Shown here: positions 31,720 to 39,253 of the stretch, in pieces
Layout: each line of letters opens with the position of its first letter
Position numbering within the stretch: the first letter of the stretch is position 1
DNA from: Ga0077530 sp046293075
GTDB taxonomy: Bacteria; Pseudomonadota; Alphaproteobacteria; Rhizobiales; Hyphomicrobiaceae
DNA length: 64,000 nucleotides
Direction: 5' to 3'
Assembly (NCBI GenBank): GCA_046293075.1
Contig: JBKBPL010000002.1
Span: 208,101 to 272,100, forward strand
Notes under the pieces: generated by a model
The model's database searches: none
Seen by the model: the letters and a program-made list of their open reading frames with translations, nothing else
Told to the model about the DNA's origin: nothing
Position numbers and translations under genes: made by a program

Positions 31720-33966
31720 CTAGGCAAAGACACGCTCGGCCTTGCTGACCACCGACTTGGCCTTCAAGCCATTGATGATTCGGTTGAGATGCGCCAGATC
31801 GAAAACTTCGAGCTCGATCAGCATCTCGGTAAAGTCGGCGCCACGGTGCAACATCCGGAGGTTGTCGATATTCCCGTCCGCCTCGCCGATCACCTGCGCG
31901 ATCTGCGCCAGTGTCCCCGGCTCGTTCAGCACTGTCACCGAAATCCGGGCCGGAAAACGCTCCGGCGCCTCCTGGTTGATATCCCAGGTGACGTCGATCC
32001 AACGCTCGTGCTCGAACTCGCTCAGACGCGGGGAATGGATCTGGAAGATGCGGATCCCCTCCCCGGGCGTCAACACGCCGACGATCCGGTCGCCCGGCAC
32101 GGCACCGCCCGGCTCGAAGGAAACGGGAACGTCATTGCGGATGCCGCGGATCACGATGCCCTTGCCGGGACCCCCGCCCGCCGCACCGCTGCTCGTCGGC
32201 CAGCGGAACTTGAGGCCCATCACCTTGGTGAGGTTGAACCAGCCTTCCTCGCCACCTTCGCCGTTTTCGTAGCGGTTACGCGGGCGCTGGCGCGCATTTG
32301 CCGGCAGCATCGCGGCAGCCTCGGGCGCGATCGCACGGATGACGTCGGCGATCGGCAGCTCGCTCCGCCCCACGGCGGCATGAACGTCGTCGACGGTCTT
32401 GTGCGTGAGACGCGGAAGCGCGCGGCGCAGCCGGTCGTCCGAGTAATCCTGGCCGATCTTGGCGAAGGCCGAGCTGATAAGGCGCCGGCCGAGCTCGGCA
32501 TACTGGCGCCGGAGCGTGTCGCGGGCGGCGCGCCGGATGGCGCTGCGGGCTTTCCCCGTCACTGCAATGCGCTCCCAGGCGGCGGGCGGCGTGCGGCTTG
32601 CAGACGTCAGGATGTGCACCTCGTCGCCATTCCTGAGCGCCGTCGAGAGTGGCATCTGACGGCCGTTGATGCTGGCGCCGACGCAGGAATTGCCCACGTC
32701 GGTGTGCACGGCGTAGGCGAAATCGATCGGCGTGGCGCCCTGCGGGAGCGCGATGAGGCGCCCCTTGGGGGTGAAGCAGAAGACCTGGTCGTGGAAAAGC
32801 TCGAGCTTGGTATGCTCCAGGAACTCCTCGGAATTATCGCCCTCAAGCAGCGTTTCGACGAGCCGGCGCAGCCAGATGTACGGCCCCATTTCCCGCGCGA
32901 TATCCGGCGCGGCAGCCTTGCCGTTGGTGCGCGAGAAGTCCTTGTAGAACGTGTGGGCCGCAACACCGTACTCGGCCGTCACGTGCATGGGCTCGGTGCG
33001 CAACTGCAGCTCGACGCGCTGATGGCGTGGACCGACGATCGTGGTGTGGATCGAGCGATAGCCATTCTGTTTCGGCGTCGAAATGTAGTCCTTGAAGCGG
33101 CCGGGCACGGCGCGCCACGTGGTATGGACGAGGCCGAGCGCGCGGTAGCAGTCCTCGACGCTGCTGCAGATGACGCGGAAGCCGTAGAGATCCGAGAGCT
33201 GCTCGAGCGAGATCTGGCGGTTCTGCATCTTCCGCCAGATCGAGTAGGGCTTCTTCTCGCGGCCGGTCACCTCGGCGCTGAGGCCGGCTTCGGCGAGCTT
33301 CTCAACGAGGCTCTGGCGGATCTCCTCGACGAGCCCCTGATTGTGCTCGGTCAGGCGGTCCAGCCGCTCGCGCACCGTGCGGTAGGCCTCCGGGTGCAGC
33401 CACCGGAAGGCTAGATCCTCGAGCTCCTCGCGCATGGCCTGCATGCCCATGCGCCCGGCGAGCGGCGCATAGATCTCGAGCGTCTCCTCGCTATTGCGCT
33501 GGCGGCTCTCGGGCGGCATATGCTCGAGCGTCCGCATGTTGTGGAGCCGGTCGGCAAGCTTGACCAGCAGGACGCGGATGTCGGTCGATATGGCAACCAG
33601 GAGCTTCCTGAAATTCTCCGCCTGCTCGGCCTTCTTGGAGACGAGATCGAGGCGCTTGATCTTGGTCAGGCCATCGACGAGCACGCCGATCTCGGGGCCG
33701 AAGAGCTGATCAATTTCGGCCCGTGTGGCCTCCGTATCCTCGATCACATCGTGCAAGAGTGCGGTGGCGATCGTCGCATCATCGAGCTTGAGCTCGGTCA
33801 GGATCGCCGCCACTTCGAGGGGGTGGGAGAAGTAGGGGTCGCCGGAGGCCCGCTTCTGATGGCCGTGCGCGCGCATGGCGTACACGTAGGCGCGATTGAG
33901 CAGCGTCTCGTCAGCCTTGGGGTCATAGCGAAGGACGCGCTCGACCAGCTCGTACTGACGCATCAT
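31720..33966 (-). CDS. rsh: Bifunctional (p)ppGpp synthetase/hydrolase (RelA/SpoT homologue)
   Basis: A 748-residue long RSH, the sole stringent-response enzyme in most alphaproteobacteria. The N-terminal HD hydrolase is intact (HPLEVAAIL, LLHDVIEDTEATRAEIDQLF, VKLADRLHNMRTL). The synthetase domain follows (YSIWRKMQNRQISLEQLSDL, YGFRVICSS, PKQNGYRSIHTTIVGP). Then come the TGS domain (FTPKGRLIALPQGATPIDFA) and a C-terminal ACT domain (ISVTVLNEPGTLAQIAQVIG). Both activities should be present. rpoZ lies upstream, as commonly seen. Confidence 0.95.
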   Translation of the reverse strand: MMRQYELVERVLRYDPKADETLLNRAYVYAMRAHGHQKRASGDPYFSHPLEVAAILTELKLDDATIATALLHDVIEDTEATRAEIDQLFGPEIGVLVDGLTKIKRLDLVSKKAEQAENFRKLLVAISTDIRVLLVKLADRLHNMRTLEHMPPESRQRNSEETLEIYAPLAGRMGMQAMREELEDLAFRWLHPEAYRTVRERLDRLTEHNQGLVEEIRQSLVEKLAEAGLSAEVTGREKKPYSIWRKMQNRQISLEQLSDLYGFRVICSSVEDCYRALGLVHTTWRAVPGRFKDYISTPKQNGYRSIHTTIVGPRHQRVELQLRTEPMHVTAEYGVAAHTFYKDFSRTNGKAAAPDIAREMGPYIWLRRLVETLLEGDNSEEFLEHTKLELFHDQVFCFTPKGRLIALPQGATPIDFAYAVHTDVGNSCVGASINGRQMPLSTALRNGDEVHILTSASRTPPAAWERIAVTGKARSAIRRAARDTLRRQYAELGRRLISSAFAKIGQDYSDDRLRRALPRLTHKTVDDVHAAVGRSELPIADVIRAIAPEAAAMLPANARQRPRNRYENGEGGEEGWFNLTKVMGLKFRWPTSSGAAGGGPGKGIVIRGIRNDVPVSFEPGGAVPGDRIVGVLTPGEGIRIFQIHSPRLSEFEHERWIDVTWDINQEAPERFPARISVTVLNEPGTLAQIAQVIGEADGNIDNLRMLHRGADFTEMLIELEVFDLAHLNRIINGLKAKSVVSKAERVFA

Positions 33967-34125
33967 CGCCCTTCAGACCCCTGCATCCAGCTTCGCCCCG
34001 GCCTGTCAAGCGCATCGGCCGCCGCGCGATTTCCTTTCCTTGAGAACATAAGCATGAGTCTGCGCCGCGGCCAGCTCAAGCCCCGGCGCCAGACCAACGG
34101 CCCTGATGATGATAAAGCGGTTGCC

Positions 34126-34560
34126 TCAGCGGCCCCGCGCACCGCCGTTACCGCCGCCGCCGTTCGAGGAAGGCTCGATCGGCGCCATGCTCTCCATGGC
34201 CCGCAGGAGCTGCTCCTCCGACATGGTGATCTGGTCGATTGCGGTATCTGCCGACTGGTCGTCGCGGCCGAGTTGCTGGCGGCTGCGGTCGGCGCCGATG
34301 AGGGGCGCGGCCCCGGCCTCGGGTTCGTCGACCTCGACGTTCTTCTGGATGGAATGGATCAAGCTCTCGCGGAGGTCATCTGCCGGGACGGTGCGCTCGG
34401 CCACCTCCCGCAGCGCGATGACAGGGTTCTTGTCATTGTCGGGATCGACCGTCATATGGGCGCCCGCGGCGATCGCGCGGGCACGATGCGCCGCCAGCAG
34501 AACCAGTTCGAACCGATTGGGGACCTTGTCCACGCAATCTTCAACCGTGACACGCGCCAT
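34126..34560 (-). CDS. rpoZ: DNA-directed RNA polymerase subunit omega
   Basis: A 144-residue omega subunit. MARVTVEDCVDKVPNRFELV, LLAAHRARAIAAGA and NKNPVIALREVAE-like residues are diagnostic. The C-terminus is longer than in E. coli (91 residues) and ends in a Gly/Asn-rich tail, as is common in this order. It lies 159 bp upstream of the rsh gene on the same strand. Confidence 0.95.
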   Translation of the reverse strand: MARVTVEDCVDKVPNRFELVLLAAHRARAIAAGAHMTVDPDNDKNPVIALREVAERTVPADDLRESLIHSIQKNVEVDEPEAGAAPLIGADRSRQQLGRDDQSADTAIDQITMSEEQLLRAMESMAPIEPSSNGGGGNGGARGR

Positions 34561-34674
34561 CGCCGTTGTATCCTGAAATGTCCGATGTGTGCTTAAGGAT
34601 CAGGGCGCAATCTTCGGCGCCTCGGGGGACTCTTGCCCGCTCGCCGCGCTATTTGCCACGATTGTCACGCTGAA

Positions 34675-35292
34675 TCAAGCTGGCGTGATGCCGCGGCGGA
34701 GGCCCGGGCAGCGCCTCAGCAGTGCGCCAGCCGTGAGCCCCAGGACGGGGTGGCGCCAGTGGGGCGCAATCTCGGCGAGCGGCACGAGCACGAAGCCGCG
34801 CTGGTGCATCAGCGGATGGGGCAGGACGAGGGGGCCACCCGGCAGGTTGAGCGTCGGCCAGTTGAGCATCCGGCCGCCATAGTCGATGAGGTCGAGGTCG
34901 AGCGGGCGCGCACTCCAACGCGAGCGGACCCGCCGGCCCGCCATCCGCTCGATAATCTTGAATAAGCGGAGCAAGCCCCCAATTGAATGATTAGTACGCG
35001 TCATAATGACGACATTGTAGAATTCCGGCATTAGTCCCGCCCCGTGATGAGGGCGTGTACGGTAAATTCTCGAACGGGCGATAATAGAAACCCTGTTTTG
35101 CTGAAGTATGTCGAGAGAGCGGCAAAGTGTAGCGGCGGGAGGCCCCCACCGACTAGGCACGTTGGCGCCAAGCGCGACAAGGCAGGTTCCTCCGGACACG
35201 CGATTGATCGCGCTATGCGAATCGTGCCCGCGTTCATACGAGGCGCGCATGAGTGTAGCGTCCGAAATCATGAGTGTAGCGTCCGAAATCAT
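34675..35292 (-). CDS. folK: 6-hydroxymethyl-7,8-dihydropterin pyrophosphokinase
   Basis: HPPK, which activates the pterin for folate synthesis. Motifs are VALGANVPSRWGPPAATL, SRIYRTRPHHGA, FYNVVIMTRTN and the catalytic RWSARPLDLDLIDYGG, then LPHPLMHQRGFVLVPLAEIA. The start is uncertain: a perfect 21-bp tandem duplication gives a repeated MISDATL at the N-terminus, with candidate ATGs at 35292, 35271 and 35250 and no clear ribosome site at any. From 35250 the protein is 191 residues. The family core begins about 25 residues later. Confidence 0.88.
   Translation of the reverse strand: MISDATLMISDATLMRASYERGHDSHSAINRVSGGTCLVALGANVPSRWGPPAATLCRSLDILQQNRVSIIARSRIYRTRPHHGAGLMPEFYNVVIMTRTNHSIGGLLRLFKIIERMAGRRVRSRWSARPLDLDLIDYGGRMLNWPTLNLPGGPLVLPHPLMHQRGFVLVPLAEIAPHWRHPVLGLTAGALLRRCPGLRRGITPA
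35248..35289. repeat. 21-bp perfect tandem duplication at the folK start
   Basis: CATGAGTGTAGCGTCCGAAAT occurs twice head to tail in this interval (about 21 bases each, seven codons). On the minus strand each unit carries an in-frame ATG, so the duplication adds exactly seven residues and an extra start codon to folK. Confidence 0.85.
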
Positions 35293-35460
35293 GCGAGGAT
35301 AAGTAAAATTTCACTTCATTTTGCGCGCAGCCGTCTATATACGAGTTAACAACCACATGCGTTCTATCTGCGCGATCTGTGTGGAGCCATCTCCCACGTG
35401 AGGCGGGCTTATCGTGCTCAGCCGCCGGGCTCAGGCCAACAAAGAAAAGGCAAGTCGACG

Positions 35461-36111
35461 ATGTTTTTCTACCCAACCGAGCGCATCGCGCTGTTTATCG
35501 ATGGGGCGAACCTCTACGCCACCGCAAAAGCGCTCGGCTTCGACATAGACTACAAGAACCTTCTCGGCGTCTTCCGGAGCAAAGGCTATCTCGTCCGGGC
35601 TCTCTACTATACGGCACTTGTCGAAGATCAGGAGTACTCTTCCATCCGGCCACTGATCGACTGGCTCGATTACAATGGCTATACGATGGTCACTAAGCCG
35701 ACGAAGGAGTTCACCGACGCTTCCGGCCGGCGCAAGATCAAGGGCAACATGGATATCGAGCTGACGGTCGACGCCATGGAGCTGGCGCCGAAGCTTGATC
35801 ACGTCGTTTTGTTCTCCGGCGACGGCGACTTCAGGAGCCTGGTTGCGGCCCTGCAGGCCAAGGGGCTGCGCGTCAGCGTCGTCTCGACCCTGCAGACCCA
35901 GCCGCCCATGGTCGCCGACGAGCTGCGTCGCCAGGCCGACCAGTTCATCGACATTGCGGACCTTGAGAAGGACATCTGCCGCGATCCGAGCCAGCGCATC
36001 CCGCGAGAGGCCCGGGAGTCGCGCCTCGCCCAGTTCCGCGCCCAGCGCGACCGCGAGAGTCTCAGCTCGCCTGTGCAGCAGCACAACCAGGACGATTCGG
36101 TCGATATGTGA
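35461..36111 (+). CDS. NYN domain (LabA/DUF88) PIN-like protein
   Basis: A 216-residue NYN-domain protein, a PIN-like ribonuclease fold. Acidic active-site positions are in IALFIDGANLYATAKALGFD, GNMDIELTVDAMELAP and VLFSGDGDFRSLVAALQAKG. The C-terminal 45 residues are basic and Gln-rich (REARESRLAQFRAQRDRESL) and may bind RNA. AAAAGGCAAG precedes the ATG at 35461. In Hyphomicrobiales this gene sits opposite folK/rpoZ, as here. A role in RNA processing is inferred from the fold. Confidence 0.88.
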   Translation: MFFYPTERIALFIDGANLYATAKALGFDIDYKNLLGVFRSKGYLVRALYYTALVEDQEYSSIRPLIDWLDYNGYTMVTKPTKEFTDASGRRKIKGNMDIELTVDAMELAPKLDHVVLFSGDGDFRSLVAALQAKGLRVSVVSTLQTQPPMVADELRRQADQFIDIADLEKDICRDPSQRIPREARESRLAQFRAQRDRESLSSPVQQHNQDDSVDM

Positions 36112-36133
36112 GGGATCTCCCCGATGGGACGCG

Positions 36134-36164
36134 GCGGCGTCGGGCCCATTGGGCGCGACGCCGC
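36134..36164. terminator. Hairpin between convergent genes
   Basis: GCGGCGTCG and CGACGCCGC form a perfect 9-bp stem around a 13-base loop, midway between the NYN gene and the convergent peroxiredoxin-like gene. It lacks a U-run. Confidence 0.4.
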
Positions 36165-36192
36165 TGCCATTCTAGGCCCGCGTCGCTGCAGC

Positions 36193-36750
36193 TCAGCGCC
36201 TCGTGCGGCTGATGAGCTCATTGAGCCAAGCGAGCACCTCTCGCGGGTGCGCGTCCGGCGGATGCACGGGGTAGAATGTGCGCACGATCCGGCCGGAGTG
36301 GAGAGCAAGGGTCAGCCGCGCAAGGTAGCTGGTGCCGCCGGCCTCGAAGGTCGGGAGGTTGAGCGCGCGCTGGAGCCGCCCCTCCGCGTCACTTGCAATG
36401 GCGAACGGCAGCCCTAGCCGCTCCACGAGCTCGCGCTGCCAGTCCGTGGCCTGCCCCGAAAGGCCGAAGACACCCACGTGCATCTGCTCGAAAGCGCGGT
36501 AAAGATTGCGGAAGCCTTCTGCCTCCGGCGTCGAGCCATGCGCGCCGGGAATGTCGTCCCAGCCCGGTGGGTTGGGGAGGCCTGGCCGTCCTGTCCAGGG
36601 ATAGACGAACAGGATGGTCCAGCCATCGAGGCCCGCGAAGTTCACCTCGTTTCCGCTGGTCGTAGGCAGCGCGAGAGCCGGCATTGCAAGGCCGCGCACG
36701 AGATGACGCGCGCGGCCATCGTCGCTTGGCGCCGGGAACGCCCACGTCAT
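36193..36750 (-). CDS. Cysteine-free peroxiredoxin-family protein
   Basis: A 185-residue thioredoxin-fold protein of the AhpC/TSA type. The family core is clear: ILFVYPWTGRPGLPNPPGWD, then the active-site loop IPGAHGSTPEAEGFRNLY, and NLPTFEAGGTSYLARLTLAL. In related peroxiredoxins the loop reads GCTPxxCxFR; here the peroxidatic Cys is Ser and the second Cys is Glu, and the whole protein has no cysteine. Thiol peroxidase activity is therefore not possible by the usual route. Its start overlaps the GNAT gene by four bases. Confidence 0.8.
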   Translation of the reverse strand: MTWAFPAPSDDGRARHLVRGLAMPALALPTTSGNEVNFAGLDGWTILFVYPWTGRPGLPNPPGWDDIPGAHGSTPEAEGFRNLYRAFEQMHVGVFGLSGQATDWQRELVERLGLPFAIASDAEGRLQRALNLPTFEAGGTSYLARLTLALHSGRIVRTFYPVHPPDAHPREVLAWLNELISRTRR

Positions 36751-37544
36751 CGCGCCGCGCCCTTTCCGAGAAAGCGATAGTGATAGGTACCCGCCGCGGT
36801 GTAGCCGAGCGCAGCATAGAGGCCCTGCGCCGGCATGTTCGTCGTCACCGCCTGGAGACCGATCGTGCGCGCACCCAGCTCCGCCGCCCAGGCTTCAACC
36901 GCCTGCATCACCGCCGATGCTGCGCCTTGCCGCCGCGCCGCCGCAGCCGTCCCGACGCATTCGGCGATCACGGCGCCGTCATGCAGCACGCCCAGCGCAG
37001 TTGCGATGGTTTCACCTTGGCGCCGGACTTCGGCGAACACCCGCGGCGCCGGTACGCGCGTAAGAATCGCCGCTGCGAAGGGCCGCCGGTCCGCAGAGAT
37101 GTTGCTGAGATAGACAGCCATCCAGCCCTGCGACGGCGCGTCGCCAAGCGTCACGTCCGCCGGGAGGGGCACCGCCTCGACGGGCTTGACGAGCGTTGTC
37201 ACCGGATCGTGGATCACATAACCACGCGCCGCCAGCCTGGCATCAAGGTCGAGCGGCTCGGAAATCGGAAAGCCGACCTGGAAACGCACGGGGGCGCCAC
37301 GTTCGGCATAGAGGCGCTCGATCTCGTCGATCGCATGCTCGACGTCGCGACCGCGATAGTGGAGCGCGGAGACCGAATTGGCGCGCTGCGAGCCACCACC
37401 CGAATAACGCCACAGCCAGCCGTCGACCTCGCGGGTCTCACCCGCCGGCCACGCCCGCACGGCGGCCAACTCAATGGCCAGCAGCCGCTCGCGCTCGGAG
37501 AGGCTTCGCGCCGTCGCGGCCCCACTTTCCCCCGATCGTCTCAT
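36747..37544 (-). CDS. GNAT family N-acetyltransferase
   Basis: A 265-residue acetyltransferase with the GNAT domain in its C-terminal half: acetyl-CoA loop AECVGTAAAARRQGAASAVM near residue 190, then GLQAVTTNMPAQGLYAALGY and the final YHYRFLG. The N-terminal half is a degenerate second GNAT-like unit (WLWRYSGGGSQRANSVSALH). Substrate unknown. It overlaps the smpB stop by one base and the next gene by four, forming a smpB-GNAT-peroxiredoxin-like operon. Confidence 0.85.
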   Translation of the reverse strand: MRRSGESGAATARSLSERERLLAIELAAVRAWPAGETREVDGWLWRYSGGGSQRANSVSALHYRGRDVEHAIDEIERLYAERGAPVRFQVGFPISEPLDLDARLAARGYVIHDPVTTLVKPVEAVPLPADVTLGDAPSQGWMAVYLSNISADRRPFAAAILTRVPAPRVFAEVRRQGETIATALGVLHDGAVIAECVGTAAAARRQGAASAVMQAVEAWAAELGARTIGLQAVTTNMPAQGLYAALGYTAAGTYHYRFLGKGAAR

Positions 37545-38020
37545 CAGCCCTTTTCCCGCATGAGACGCGCCTTCTGGCGCTGCCAGTCGCGCTTGGCCGC
37601 GGTCTCGCGCTTGTCGTGCAGCTTCTTGCCACGCGCCAGGCCAAGCTTGAGCTTCGCGCGGCCACGCCCATTGAAATAGATCTCGAGCGGGACCAGCGTC
37701 ATCCCTTCGCGCTGCACGGCCTGCGAGAGCTTGGCAATCTCCCGCCGGTGCAGAAGAAGCTGACGCGGTCGGCGCGGGGCATGCTGGAAGAAGCTGCCGG
37801 CAAGCTGATACTCGGGGATATAGGCATTGACGAGCACGAGCCCGCCGCCCTCGGGCGCGGCATAGCTCTCGGTGATGTTGGCCTGACCCCTGCGGAGCGA
37901 CTTCACCTCGGTCCCCGTGAGCGCGATCCCTGCCTCGACGGTGTCCTCGATGAAATAGTCGTGGCGGGCGCGCCGGTTCTCGGCGACCAGCTTGCGGCCG
38001 TCATCGTCCTTCTTCGACAT
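37544..38020 (-). CDS. smpB: SsrA-binding protein SmpB
   Basis: The tmRNA partner in ribosome rescue, 158 residues. Landmarks are ENRRARHDYFIEDTVEAGIA, LTGTEVKSLRRGQANITESY, LYNAYIPEY-like VLVNAYIPEYQ, and the basic tail GLARGKKLHDKRETAAKRDW. It lies downstream of dapA behind a terminator hairpin. The ssrA gene is not in the window. Confidence 0.96.
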   Translation of the reverse strand: MSKKDDDGRKLVAENRRARHDYFIEDTVEAGIALTGTEVKSLRRGQANITESYAAPEGGGLVLVNAYIPEYQLAGSFFQHAPRRPRQLLLHRREIAKLSQAVQREGMTLVPLEIYFNGRGRAKLKLGLARGKKLHDKRETAAKRDWQRQKARLMREKG

Positions 38021-38052
38021 CGCTCGTGCTTCTCATACACGGCCCAAAAGTA

Positions 38053-38087
38053 TTCGGGCTGCCCGCACTATATAGGGGCAGCCCGAA
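38053..38087 (-). terminator. Rho-independent terminator between dapA and smpB
   Basis: TTCGGGCTGCCCC and GGGCAGCCCGAA pair on the minus strand around a short AT-rich loop, followed by TACTTTT. This ends dapA transcription 44 bp after its stop, so smpB needs its own promoter or read-through. Confidence 0.65.
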
Positions 38088-38130
38088 CCCTTGGACACTG
38101 GCCCGTCTCGGGGCGCCTCGGGGCGCCTCG

Positions 38131-39024
38131 CTATTCGGCGGCCTTGACCGCGAGCAGTCCGGCGTGGACGAGCGCGGCATCGACGGCCTTCTTGCTCGCA
38201 TCCATGAGCGGCGCGAGCGGCAGGCGGCAGTCCGGCGTCTCGATCACCCCAAGGCGCCAGGCGGCATACTTGACCGGTGCGGGGTTGGTCTCGACGAACA
38301 GCGCATCGTGCAGCGGCATCAGAATGTCCTGGATTTCGAGCGCGCGGCGGAAATCCCCCGCGAGGCAGGCATTCTGGAACTCCGCGCAGAGCTTCGGCGC
38401 AACGTTGGACGTCACGGAAATGCAGCCGTTCCCGCCATGCGCCATGAAGCCGAGCGCGGTTGCATCCTCGCCGGAGAGGGCCGCGTGCGGCCGGCGGATC
38501 AGGAGCCGGTGCTGCGATTGGCGATCCATCTTCGCCGTCGCATCCTTGATGCCCGCGAAGTTCTTGAGCTCCGAAATCCGCGCCATGGTCTGGGCTGAGA
38601 TGTCGACGACCGTGCGGGGCGGCACGTTGTAGACAATGAAGGGCAGATCCACGGCGTCATTGATCGCCTTGAAGTGCAGATAGATACCTTCCTGGGTCGG
38701 CTTGTTGTAGTAGCCGGTCGAATGGAGGGTCGCATCGGCGCCCGCCTTCTTGGCGAAGGCGGTGAGCTCGATGGCCTCCTCGGTCGAGTTCGACCCGGCC
38801 CCCGCAATCACCGGCACGCGCCGGCGCGCCGTGCGGATGCACAGTTCAACTACGTGCATGTGCTCGTCATGGCTCAGCGTCGGCGTCTCGCCGGTGGTGC
38901 CGACCGGAACCAGGCCGTGCGAGCCTTGGGCGATCTGCCAGTCGACAAAGCGCTGGAAGCTCTGATCGTCGACTTTGCCGTTCTTGAATGGCGTGACCAG
39001 CGCTGTGAACGAACCTTTGAACAT
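38131..39024 (-). CDS. dapA: 4-hydroxy-tetrahydrodipicolinate synthase
   Basis: A 297-residue DapA that condenses pyruvate with aspartate semialdehyde in lysine and diaminopimelate synthesis. The motifs are ALVTPFKNGKVD, PVGTTGETPTLSHDEH, YYNKPTQEGIYLHFKAI, IVYNVPPRTVVD (active-site Tyr) and NFAGIKDATAK (Schiff-base Lys near residue 164). It has NVPPRT where most DapA have NVPGRT, and STGYYNKP where most have TPYYNKP. A doubled GGGGCGCCTC lies just after its stop. Confidence 0.95.
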   Translation of the reverse strand: MFKGSFTALVTPFKNGKVDDQSFQRFVDWQIAQGSHGLVPVGTTGETPTLSHDEHMHVVELCIRTARRRVPVIAGAGSNSTEEAIELTAFAKKAGADATLHSTGYYNKPTQEGIYLHFKAINDAVDLPFIVYNVPPRTVVDISAQTMARISELKNFAGIKDATAKMDRQSQHRLLIRRPHAALSGEDATALGFMAHGGNGCISVTSNVAPKLCAEFQNACLAGDFRRALEIQDILMPLHDALFVETNPAPVKYAAWRLGVIETPDCRLPLAPLMDASKKAVDAALVHAGLLAVKAAE

Positions 39025-39253
39025 GGTTTTCCTCCGCTCGCTGCTCGCTGCTTCACGCCCCGCCGCCCGTCGCCGATAAAGACACCAAAACGGGCGCTTG
39101 CCGACCCCCTTGGGCTGGCAAGGGGCCGCTCACGCTGGCGTGAGTTCTGTATCTCACATTTCACCCTTGCCCGAAAGCCTGCACGTTTCGCCCGTACTCT
39201 GGCCCCGACCGCAAAAATCGCGATTCGCTGAAACGACACAGGGGACACGCGGG

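Noticed and set aside
31546..33414. Plus-strand frame of about 620 codons opposite the RelA/SpoT gene
   Set aside because: The RSH domains read cleanly on the minus strand; the plus frame is a GC-driven shadow.
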